DNA of 5,133 nucleotides from Actinomycetota bacterium (lineage in GTDB: Bacteria; Actinomycetota; Actinomycetes; Nanopelagicales; Nanopelagicaceae): NCBI GenBank assembly GCA_009700155.1, contig WLMP01000069.1, positions 1-5,133 of the forward strand, given 5' to 3'. The position numbers were made by a program, and so were the translations under genes. Below the pieces are notes generated by a model. That model saw only the letters and a list, made by a program, of their open reading frames with translations. It was not told where the DNA came from and made no database searches. Shown piece by piece: positions 1 to 5,133 of the stretch (positions within the stretch are counted from its first letter, which is position 1; each line of letters opens with the position of its first letter).

Positions 1-557
1 GAACCTACATAACCTAGAACATGTGCAACATTTTCACCCTCAAGGGATGGATAACTTCGAATCGGAACTGTTTGAACTTGAATTCCAAGATATGAATCTG
101 AATTTTCTAATACCTTAAGTGCTAAATCCTGATTGGCATTTCCTACTAGTGGAATTGGTTGATACCTAGTGCCATTCCAACAACCAGCCCTACTATCCTT
201 TGGTAATTCACCACATAATCTAGTTCTTTGATATACATCTGAGTATTCAAGGCCAAACAAATTAGCTGCTCTACCTAGAACTGATACACCTTTATCTGGT
301 TGCTTATCTAATGTACTGCGATCGGCAAATACAACTAAGCCAGGTAGATCAACAACTAATGGACTGCCATGAATATCAGTAATGGCACCGCGCACTGCTG
401 GTGTAACAATATCTCTACTTTGAATACTTATTGCAGCATCTTGATATCTACCACTATCTAATACTTGAAGGTAGAAAAGTCTGCCAAATAAAGCAAACAT
501 AAGTGAGAATATTAGAGTTTGAAAGATAATTAAATTAATCTTTCCCCGCTCGCTCAT
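1..557 (-). CDS. mrdA: Penicillin-binding protein 2 (elongasome transpeptidase), N-terminal part, truncated by window edge
   Basis: Class B PBP that cross-links lateral-wall peptidoglycan with RodA and the Mre proteins at the cytoplasmic membrane. Only the first 185 codons are visible. After a short basic N-terminus (MSERGK) comes one membrane anchor at about residues 8-30. The PBP dimerisation domain follows, with the typical VRGAITDIHGSPL box at 55-67 and RSYPSLEGENVAHVLGYVG at 167-185, which matches the RxYP..G..AaHvlGYvG family motif. Cys115 and Cys126 lie in an LCG...CWNG stretch followed by YQPIP, a pattern I recall from actinobacterial PBP2. The catalytic SxxK, SxN and KTG motifs would lie beyond the left edge, so integrity cannot be judged. 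The ATG at 557-555 shares its A with the mreD stop (TAATG) and has AGGGA 6 nt upstream, which supports both the start and translational coupling. FtsI-type PBP3 is less likely given the mreBCD context. Confidence 0.93.
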   Translation of the reverse strand, partial: MSERGKINLIIFQTLIFSLMFALFGRLFYLQVLDSGRYQDAAISIQSRDIVTPAVRGAITDIHGSPLVVDLPGLVVFADRSTLDKQPDKGVSVLGRAANLFGLEYSDVYQRTRLCGELPKDSRAGCWNGTRYQPIPLVGNANQDLALKVLENSDSYLGIQVQTVPIRSYPSLEGENVAHVLGYVG

Positions 558-1075
558 TATTTTTCCCTACTTGTTAACATAATTCTTCTCATTTTTACAA
601 TAAATGGTAGAAATAACGGAATGATTAAAAAAGTCCATAAGCTATTTACGAATATCAACCTAAGGTTTCTAAATATTCCACCCATTTCTTCACCTAATAG
701 TGTGCCGACAATGGCAAAAAATATTAACGATAGGCCAGATGCGATACTAATAAATCCTACAAATACAACTGGTGTTTCAGTAAAATCTCCAATACTTTCT
801 TTATTAATAGAAAACAAATATCCCATGACAGTCATAACTAATGCCCACTGACCAAATGGCGTATCTGCAGCTATAGAAAGATCCATAATTACGCCACCAA
901 TAAAACCAAAAACCATAGATCCGGTTCGATCCTCTAGAGATAGCACCACCATTAATGCTGCTATATACAGCGAGAAGCCATTAATTGGAAAATTGATACG
1001 AGAAACTATGGTTTCTTGAATTAAGAAAATAACAAATAAAAATATTGATGTGTTAAAGACTCTTAATTGGCTCAT
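557..1075 (-). CDS. mreD: Rod shape-determining protein MreD
   Basis: Small integral membrane protein of the elongasome, linking MreC to the membrane-bound wall synthesis machinery. The 172 residues are almost entirely hydrophobic, with about five to six predicted membrane segments: roughly 7-24, 33-48, 53-70, 73-90, 100-126 and 138-161. The best family signature is GFIGGVIMDLS followed by DTPFGQWAL at 57-79, matching the MreD pattern G..GG...Dl.....pfG..al. The C-terminus is short and basic (KMRRIM..). Length is normal for the family. The ATG at 1075 lies 4 nt after the mreC stop with no recognisable Shine-Dalgarno sequence, so initiation probably depends on ribosomes finishing mreC. Its stop overlaps the PBP2 start by one base. 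Position between mreC and mrdA makes the assignment secure despite the low sequence conservation of this family. Confidence 0.93.
   Translation of the reverse strand: MSQLRVFNTSIFLFVIFLIQETIVSRINFPINGFSLYIAALMVVLSLEDRTGSMVFGFIGGVIMDLSIAADTPFGQWALVMTVMGYLFSINKESIGDFTETPVVFVGFISIASGLSLIFFAIVGTLLGEEMGGIFRNLRLIFVNSLWTFLIIPLFLPFIVKMRRIMLTSREK
564..568 (-). promoter_or_regulatory. Ribosome binding site of mrdA, inside the mreD 3' end
   Basis: On the minus strand this reads AGGGA, 6 nt before the mrdA ATG. It lies within the last codons of mreD (encoding ..SREK). The site fixes the PBP2 start at 557 and means that mreD translation passes directly over the mrdA initiation region. Confidence 0.6.
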
Positions 1076-1079
1076 TACA

Positions 1080-1994
1080 TTAATTACTTGGTGAAGGAGT
1101 AGGTGTTGGTGTTACATAAACTGTAACGGTTGGATTTGGTTTAGGTATAAGTGAATCCCTTGGATCACTCTTAGGTGGTGAAACTACTACCGCGACAATG
1201 CCTATTCGATTTAAATTTGCAGAAGCTTCAACATCAGCATTTTGAGTGATAGATGAAGCGTTACTTTGAACCTCAATTACTGATCCAACTGGTACTCCAG
1301 GCACAAATGGCCTTCCGCCTTCACTTCCGCGAGCAACTAATTTATCGCCAACTTTAATTTCACCAGTTGCATCTAATAATTGCAGTAGGTAGGTATTACC
1401 GCCCTGACCACTAAGAACACCAATACTTTGAGTACCAGCAATTCGAACGCCAATTTTGAAGGTTGGATCACTCATCAGAAGTACAGTTGATGATGATGAA
1501 CTAACAGATTTAACCACGCCAACTAAGCCACCATCAGAGATAACAGTCATATTCTTACTAATTCCAGAACTGCTGCCAATATCAATTGTGATTGTCTCTT
1601 TAAAAGTTGCTGAAGATCCCCGATTAATTACTTTAGCCGCTACTACTTTGTAGTTACCTCGAGCTGCAAGATCTAATACATTTCTTAATTGGCTTAATTG
1701 TCCAATAGTGTCTTCATCTAATATCTCTTTAGATTTAAGCTGATCAATTTCCTTAGTTAAATCATCGATTTTTTCATTTGATTGACCTAAATTTCTTAAG
1801 TCACCTGCGAAATTTCCGATAGGTGAGAATAGATTTGAAAACAATTTCTCAACCGGTGAAAAAACTGAGGCCACTGTCCCTCGGATGCCACTAGCTAAAT
1901 TAACGCCCCGTAGGTCTAAGGTAATTAGAAATAATGACGAAACAAGAAGTAGGACTAATAAGAGCCGCGAACGATTACCGCCGCCCTTAGCCAC
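1080..1994 (-). CDS. mreC: Rod shape-determining protein MreC
   Basis: Bitopic scaffold of the elongasome; its extracytoplasmic domain contacts PBP2 and its N-terminus lies next to MreB and MreD. A basic N-terminus (MAKGGGNRSR) precedes one transmembrane segment at about 11-27, followed by LDLRG as in other actinobacterial MreC proteins. A charged helical, probably coiled-coil region covers about 68-110. The beta-rich MreC domain covers about 115-272, with recognisable VINRG, ETITIDIGSSSGI, GLVGVV, and GVPVGSVIEV stretches. The last 30 or so residues (PKPNPTVTVYVTPTPTPSPSN at 284-304) form a Pro/Thr/Ser-rich tail outside the domain. The start codon is GTG at 1994-1992, chosen because AAGGGAG lies 6 nt upstream and the basic N-terminus plus anchor begin at once. 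It lies 21 nt after mreB and 4 nt before mreD, so it is co-transcribed with both. Confidence 0.95.
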   Translation of the reverse strand: MAKGGGNRSRLLLVLLLVSSLFLITLDLRGVNLASGIRGTVASVFSPVEKLFSNLFSPIGNFAGDLRNLGQSNEKIDDLTKEIDQLKSKEILDEDTIGQLSQLRNVLDLAARGNYKVVAAKVINRGSSATFKETITIDIGSSSGISKNMTVISDGGLVGVVKSVSSSSSTVLLMSDPTFKIGVRIAGTQSIGVLSGQGGNTYLLQLLDATGEIKVGDKLVARGSEGGRPFVPGVPVGSVIEVQSNASSITQNADVEASANLNRIGIVAVVVSPPKSDPRDSLIPKPNPTVTVYVTPTPTPSPSN

Positions 1995-2000
1995 AACAAA

Positions 2001-2007
2001 CTCCCTT
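2001..2007 (-). promoter_or_regulatory. Ribosome binding site of mreC
   Basis: Minus-strand AAGGGAG with 6 nt to the start codon. It lies in the 21-nt gap after mreB and decides for the GTG start of mreC, since no ATG lies nearby in that frame. Confidence 0.7.
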
Positions 2008-2015
2008 GCAAATGA

Positions 2016-3056
2016 TTAACGCCGAGGTTCAGAGATTAAAACCTTCTCTAAGGCTTCAAACTCTTCAATACATTTTCCAGAACCTTCAGCAACTGCTTGA
2101 AGTGGTCGCTCAGAAATATGTATAGGCATTCCAGTTTCATGACGCAATCTCTCATCAAGCCCACGAAGAAGCGCTCCGCCTCCGGTAAGAACAATTCCAC
2201 GATCCATTAAATCGCTAGCTAGCTCTGGTGGCGTCTTATCTAATGTGTTTTTTACTGCATTTACGATTGCAGATACTGGCTCTTCTAATGCCTTACGGAT
2301 ATCAGCTGAAGTTACCAAGATAGTTTTTGGTAATCCCGTGGCTAGATCTCGACCACGAATTTCAGCATCTGGCTCACCTGGAAGTGGGAATGCTGAGCCA
2401 ATCGCCATTTTAATTTCTTCTGCTGTGCGCTCACCTAAAAGTAGTGAGAACTCGCGCTTTACCCAATTAATAATTGATTGATCTAACTCATCGCCACCGA
2501 CTCGAATTGAAAGTGCTGCAACTATTCCACCAAGTGAAATAACTGCAACCTCAGTAGTACCACCACCAATATCTACAACCATATTTCCAGTTGGTTCATG
2601 AATTGGTAAATCTGCACCAATTGCTGCTGCCATTGGCTCTTCAATTATGTAAACCTTACGCGCACCTGCTGCATAACCGGCATCTTTAACTGCACGCTGT
2701 TCAACTCCGGTAATTCCAGATGGAACGCAAACAACAATTCTAGGTTTTGCTAAGTAACGACGCTTATGTACTTTCTGAATAAAGTATTTAAGCATTCGCT
2801 CGGTGGTATCAAAATCGGCAATAACACCATCTTTTAGTGGGCGGATAGCAACAATATTTCCTGGAGTTCTTCCTATCATTCGCTTAGCTTCAAGTCCTAC
2901 TGCCAAAATTGCACCAGTATCTTGATTTACTGCAACAACTGATGGCTCATTAAGCACAATGCCGCGGCCACGGACATAAACCAATGTATTTGCTGTTCCT
3001 AAATCAACCGCCATATCGCGACCGATCCAAGACATTCGATTCTGACCTTTAGCCAT
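2016..3056 (-). CDS. mreB: Actin-like rod shape-determining protein MreB
   Basis: ATP-binding bacterial actin that forms membrane-associated filaments guiding lateral wall synthesis. All actin-fold motifs are intact: phosphate-1 loop [11 protein letters not shown] at 17-27, connect-1 region [13 protein letters not shown] at 139-151 with the expected catalytic glutamate, phosphate-2 loop [12 protein letters not shown] at 161-172, and adenosine motif [13 protein letters not shown] at 287-299. The conserved [10 protein letters not shown] segment (325-334) and a PRR C-terminus follow. The 346 residues are normal for MreB, and the sequence strongly resembles Streptomyces MreB as I remember it. The ATG at 3056 has AAGGAG 6 nt upstream. 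However, the family usually begins at the MSWIGRD equivalent, which here is Met8 (ATG at 3035), so the first seven residues (MAKGQNR) are either an extension or a start-site alternative. It lies between ndk and mreC with short gaps on both sides. Confidence 0.98.
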   Translation of the reverse strand: MAKGQNRMSWIGRDMAVDLGTANTLVYVRGRGIVLNEPSVVAVNQDTGAILAVGLEAKRMIGRTPGNIVAIRPLKDGVIADFDTTERMLKYFIQKVHKRRYLAKPRIVVCVPSGITGVEQRAVKDAGYAAGARKVYIIEEPMAAAIGADLPIHEPTGNMVVDIGGGTTEVAVISLGGIVAALSIRVGGDELDQSIINWVKREFSLLLGERTAEEIKMAIGSAFPLPGEPDAEIRGRDLATGLPKTILVTSADIRKALEEPVSAIVNAVKNTLDKTPPELASDLMDRGIVLTGGGALLRGLDERLRHETGMPIHISERPLQAVAEGSGKCIEEFEALEKVLISEPRR

Positions 3057-3062
3057 CTGCTT

Positions 3063-3068
3063 CTCCTT
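3063..3068 (-). promoter_or_regulatory. Ribosome binding site of mreB
   Basis: Minus-strand AAGGAG, 6 nt before the ATG at 3056. It is the best Shine-Dalgarno match in the window and favours 3056 over the internal ATG at 3035 as the mreB start. Confidence 0.7.
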
Positions 3069-3091
3069 ATATTTACTTGGATAATAATCTA

Positions 3092-3511
3092 TTAGTTGTT
3101 AAAGAAAATCTTAATTTCACGATTTGCAGATTCTGGCGAGTCTGAGCCATGAACTATGTTTTGAACCACCTTAGTACCTTGATCACGCGCAAGATCACCC
3201 CTAATAGTTCCTGGTTCTGCAGTAGTTGGATCGGTAGCACCAGCTAACTTTCTAAAACCTTCAATAACGCGTTCTCCCTCTGCCACCATTGCCACAATCG
3301 GTCCAGATGCCATGAACTCCATTAATGGTTCATAAAAAGGTTTTCCTTCATGCTCGGCATAATGCTTAGCAAGAATATTTCGATCTGCAGTTAACATTCT
3401 TAAATTTGTTATCTTGTAACCTTTTCGTTCAACGCGTGCAATTACTTCGCCAACCAAGCCGCGTTTAACGCCATCTGGTTTTACCAAAATTAAGGTTTGC
3501 TCTGAAATCAC
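3092..3511 (-). CDS. ndk: Nucleoside diphosphate kinase
   Basis: Transfers the gamma-phosphate between nucleoside triphosphates and diphosphates through a phosphohistidine, balancing NTP and dNTP pools in the cytoplasm. At 139 residues it is a full-length bacterial enzyme. Visible family positions are Lys11 in LVKPDGV, Tyr51 and Phe59 of the nucleotide pocket, Arg87 and Thr93 in [10 protein letters not shown], Arg104 in GTIRGD, and the active-site histidine His121 in [12 protein letters not shown]. The start is GTG at 3511-3509; it leaves three residues (ISE) before the conserved [10 protein letters not shown] strand, as expected for the family. No clear Shine-Dalgarno sequence precedes it, but a TAGAAT hexamer lies exactly where a leaderless promoter would put it. 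It follows the DUF4233 gene by 36 nt and precedes mreB by 35 nt, the usual actinobacterial arrangement. Confidence 0.98.
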   Translation of the reverse strand: MISEQTLILVKPDGVKRGLVGEVIARVERKGYKITNLRMLTADRNILAKHYAEHEGKPFYEPLMEFMASGPIVAMVAEGERVIEGFRKLAGATDPTTAEPGTIRGDLARDQGTKVVQNIVHGSDSPESANREIKIFFNN

Positions 3512-3517
3512 TTTCTT

Positions 3518-3523
3518 ATTCTA
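3518..3523 (-). promoter_or_regulatory. Possible -10 element for a leaderless ndk transcript
   Basis: Minus-strand TAGAAT fits the TANNNT -10 consensus and ends 6 nt before the GTG of ndk, so transcription would begin on the G of the start codon. With an 18-nt spacer the -35 position (3542-3547) reads TTTTCA, a weak match to TTGACA. The lack of a Shine-Dalgarno sequence at this gene makes the reading more plausible. One hexamer in AT-rich DNA is nevertheless weak evidence. Confidence 0.25.
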
Positions 3524-3524
3524 C

Positions 3525-3541
3525 GCAGGTTTTACCCCTGC
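3525..3541 (-). repeat. Short inverted repeat in the DUF4233-ndk gap
   Basis: GCAGG and CCTGC form a perfect 5-bp stem around a 7-nt loop (GGTAAAA on the minus strand). It fills almost half of the 36-nt gap. No U-run follows on the transcribed strand, so it is not a Rho-independent terminator of the usual type. It also covers the spacer of the candidate ndk promoter. Function unknown; a repeat this short can arise by chance. Confidence 0.35.
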
Positions 3542-3547
3542 TGAAAA

Positions 3548-3895
3548 TTAAGGCTTTTTTGGCCCATTCTTATCTGCAGATGCGATTAAAGCAGCCTTTA
3601 TCGCCTCACCTCTTCGCCCCAGAAAAATTGCAACCACCCATAAAATGGCAAATAATCCACCCATATAAAACATCAAGGAAATCACAAAGCCATATCCAAC
3701 TATCAAAAACTGCAGGATAGATCCCAGCAAATACCCACCCTTACGCTTAAGAACACCCGCAGTTAGTAAAAACAAAATAGCAAGCAAGCCGCCGAGCCAC
3801 ATTTGAAGTGATGTCGCTTGATCTTTTGCAATTAAAAGTGCGAAGCCCATAAGAATTGACTCCATAGTTAAAACTGTGGCACACATGATTCTCAT
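3548..3895 (-). CDS. DUF4233-like small membrane protein, function unknown
   Basis: A 115-residue integral membrane protein with four hydrophobic segments at about 4-23, 30-49, 54-75 and 76-94, and a basic, probably cytoplasmic C-terminal tail (..ADKNGPKKP). The N-terminus RIMCATVLTMESILMGFA resembles the R.lcAsvLvlEa...G start of the DUF4233 family, which in actinobacteria is typically encoded between folC and ndk. Assignment therefore rests on N-terminal pattern, topology and position; I could not run a profile search. The ATG at 3895 overlaps the folC stop as ATGA, and AGGAG lies 10 nt upstream inside folC, so translation is probably coupled to folC. No catalytic motif is visible. Its role is unknown; strict linkage to folC hints at a connection with folate metabolism or merely at a stable operon. 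Confidence 0.8.
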   Translation of the reverse strand: MRIMCATVLTMESILMGFALLIAKDQATSLQMWLGGLLAILFLLTAGVLKRKGGYLLGSILQFLIVGYGFVISLMFYMGGLFAILWVVAIFLGRRGEAIKAALIASADKNGPKKP

Positions 3896-5133
3896 AACGT
3901 TTTTTCTCCTAACTTTCTAATGATCGAACGAGCACTGCCTGCAGTTGCTACTGATCCAGTGACAAGAACTGCAGCAACACCATCACTTACTTGGTTTGCT
4001 AGTGATGCTTTTTCAATAGCAAAGGTAAGTGCTCCAGCTAGATCTGAGATTAACTCAATTTGCTCAGGTTTAAAGTAATTCGCAGCTATTTTAGATAATT
4101 GATCGGCTGGTAATGCTCTGGGTGAAGTACTCTGAGTTATAACTATGTAATCAACTGAATTTGCTAGCTTAGCTAAAATTCCATCTGCATCTTTATCTGC
4201 TAGCACTGCAACTACTGCTATTACTATTTCAAAATCAAACTCTGAGTCAATTGTTTGAGCAATTGCAGTAATTCCGTGAGGGTTGTGAGCAGCATCAATA
4301 ATTACCATTGGATCTGTGTAGACAATTTCACATCGTCCAGGTGATTTCACTTTGCTAAATGCCGTCCTTACTAATTCATCATCTAACTTAACTTGGGTAA
4401 ATGCCTCAACTGCAGCCAGTGCCACTGCAGCATTATTAGCCTGGTGTATTCCATATAGCGGTAGATAGATATCTTCGACATCAGAAAACAAGCCATGAAG
4501 AGATATCAGTTGACCGCCTACTGCAAGGGATCTTTGCTTGACTGAAAACTCAACACCTTCGCGATATACATTTGCTGAAACTTTTGCAGCTTTTGCAAGT
4601 AATACCTTTGCTACCTCTGGCGTTTGTGCTGATAGCACTACATGAGATTCTGGTTTAAAAATACCTGCTTTAGTTTGTGCAATCTCTTCTAAAGTATTAC
4701 CTAAGTACTCCATGTGATCAAAGCCAATTGGAGTCATAACTGCCACCTGTGAAGAAACTACATTTGTCGCATCCCACTGCCCACCCATTCCAGCTTCAAT
4801 TACAGCGATGTCCACAGGAAATTCAGCAAATGCTACAAAAGCCATTGCTGTTAGTGCTTCAAAGTAAGAGATTGGATGTGGTTGACGGGAATCAATTAAA
4901 TCTAAGTACAAAGCAATATCGTTGTAGGTATTAATCATATTTTCGACTGAAATTGGCTCACCTTTAATACTAATTCGCTCAGTAAAGGATTCCAGGTGAG
5001 GAGAGGTATACCTACCAACTCGATACCCCAATTCAGAAAACAAATGATCAATCATTCTGGAAGTAGTGGTTTTTCCATTGGTGCCAGCTAAGTGAATAGT
5101 TGGGTAAGAAAATTGTGGAGAACCTAATGCATC
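3892..5133 (-). CDS. folC: Folylpolyglutamate synthase / dihydrofolate synthase FolC, 5' end missing
   Basis: ATP-dependent ligase of the Mur ligase superfamily that adds glutamate to dihydropteroate and/or reduced folates in the cytoplasm. The open frame continues to the right edge, giving 413 visible residues; the family's 420-500 residue length suggests that a few dozen N-terminal residues are missing. Numbered from the edge: LGSPQ at 3-7, P-loop GTNGKTTT at 17-24, YTSPHLESFTERI at 42-54, SYFEALTA at 89-96, IEAGMGGQWDATNVV at 112-126, GFDHMEYLG with TKAGIFK at 137-160 (Lys155 is the expected carbamylated lysine), GIHQANNAA at 228-236, SPGRCE at 264-269, DAAHNPHG at 280-287, and DKD at 313-315. 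The ATG at 5055 is internal: starting there would delete the P-loop. The gene ends in an ATGA overlap with the DUF4233-like gene. Confidence 0.96.
   Translation of the reverse strand, partial: DALGSPQFSYPTIHLAGTNGKTTTSRMIDHLFSELGYRVGRYTSPHLESFTERISIKGEPISVENMINTYNDIALYLDLIDSRQPHPISYFEALTAMAFVAFAEFPVDIAVIEAGMGGQWDATNVVSSQVAVMTPIGFDHMEYLGNTLEEIAQTKAGIFKPESHVVLSAQTPEVAKVLLAKAAKVSANVYREGVEFSVKQRSLAVGGQLISLHGLFSDVEDIYLPLYGIHQANNAAVALAAVEAFTQVKLDDELVRTAFSKVKSPGRCEIVYTDPMVIIDAAHNPHGITAIAQTIDSEFDFEIVIAVVAVLADKDADGILAKLANSVDYIVITQSTSPRALPADQLSKIAANYFKPEQIELISDLAGALTFAIEKASLANQVSDGVAAVLVTGSVATAGSARSIIRKLGEKTL
3906..3910 (-). promoter_or_regulatory. Ribosome binding site of the DUF4233-like gene, inside the folC 3' end
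   Basis: Minus-strand AGGAG, 10 nt before the ATG at 3895 and within the last folC codons. The spacing is longer than the 6 nt seen at mreB, mreC and mrdA, but within the working range. It supports the ATG that overlaps the folC stop. Confidence 0.5.

Noticed and set aside
621..851. Plus-strand open frame of 76 codons opposite mreD
   Set aside because: Lies wholly inside mreD, encodes no recognisable motif, and has no gene context on the plus strand; mreD has a clear family signature.
1089..1114. GGTG-rich low-complexity DNA as a tandem repeat or mobile-element end
   Set aside because: It is imperfect and explained by the Thr/Pro codons of the MreC tail; there are no flanking duplications.
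1456..1653. Plus-strand open frame of 65 codons opposite mreC
   Set aside because: Shadow of the MreC beta domain with no recognisable motif in its own translation; the minus-strand frame is a confident MreC.
2245..2481. Plus-strand open frame of 78 codons opposite mreB
   Set aside because: Antisense to a highly conserved part of MreB; no independent evidence for coding.
3081..3086. TATTAT on the minus strand as a -10 element for mreB
   Set aside because: No convincing -35 at 16-18 nt upstream; such hexamers are frequent in AT-rich gaps, and mreB already has a strong ribosome binding site in an operon context.
3525..3541. Inverted repeat as a Rho-independent terminator before ndk
   Set aside because: Stem of only 5 bp, and the transcribed strand continues GTAGAATAAG without a U-run.
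4749..4934. Plus-strand open frame of 61 codons opposite folC
   Set aside because: Gln/Leu-rich translation typical of an antisense shadow; overlaps the catalytic core of FolC.
1..5133. Hidden defence system, CRISPR array, prophage or genomic island
   Set aside because: Coding genes fill nearly the whole window with gaps of at most 36 nt, all on one strand, in a conserved order and with similar base composition; no repeats, integrase or transposase are visible.

Overview
The window is a compact block of housekeeping genes from an AT-rich actinobacterium. All genes lie on the minus strand and are read from right to left. Two things point to Actinobacteria. First, the gene order folC - DUF4233-type membrane protein - ndk - mreB - mreC - mreD - mrdA (PBP2) matches the folC/ndk/mre cluster I know from Streptomyces and relatives. 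Second, the MreB and PBP2 proteins carry actinobacterial-style sequence. Base composition is low for the phylum (a sampled line, 2041-2100, has 24 G+C in 60), gaps are at most 36 nt, and several genes overlap. This fits a streamlined planktonic lineage such as the freshwater acI group (Nanopelagicales). That assignment is an inference from style, not from a marker gene.

Layout in transcription order: folC enters from the right edge with its 5' end missing (5133 to 3892). It overlaps a four-helix DUF4233-like membrane protein (3895-3548) by ATGA. After 36 nt comes ndk (3511-3092, GTG start), and after 35 nt mreB (3056-2016). A 21-nt gap leads to mreC (1994-1080, GTG start), a 4-nt gap to mreD (1075-557), and a one-base TAATG overlap to mrdA/PBP2. 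The last gene runs off the left edge after 185 codons, before its transpeptidase domain.

Functionally there are two parts. folC and ndk serve folate polyglutamylation and nucleotide triphosphate supply. mreB, mreC, mreD and PBP2 form the core of the elongasome: a cytoplasmic actin-like filament, a bitopic scaffold, an integral membrane partner and the transpeptidase for lateral wall synthesis. rodA would be expected just beyond the left edge.

I found no mobile element, tRNA, rRNA, CRISPR array, convincing terminator or foreign island. I do not see an undescribed system here. The points most worth a second look are small: the coupled DUF4233 protein, junction architecture (including a nested start-stop at mreC/mreD), matching N-terminal peptides on MreB and MreC, a possible leaderless promoter at ndk, and the Thr/Pro tail of MreC.
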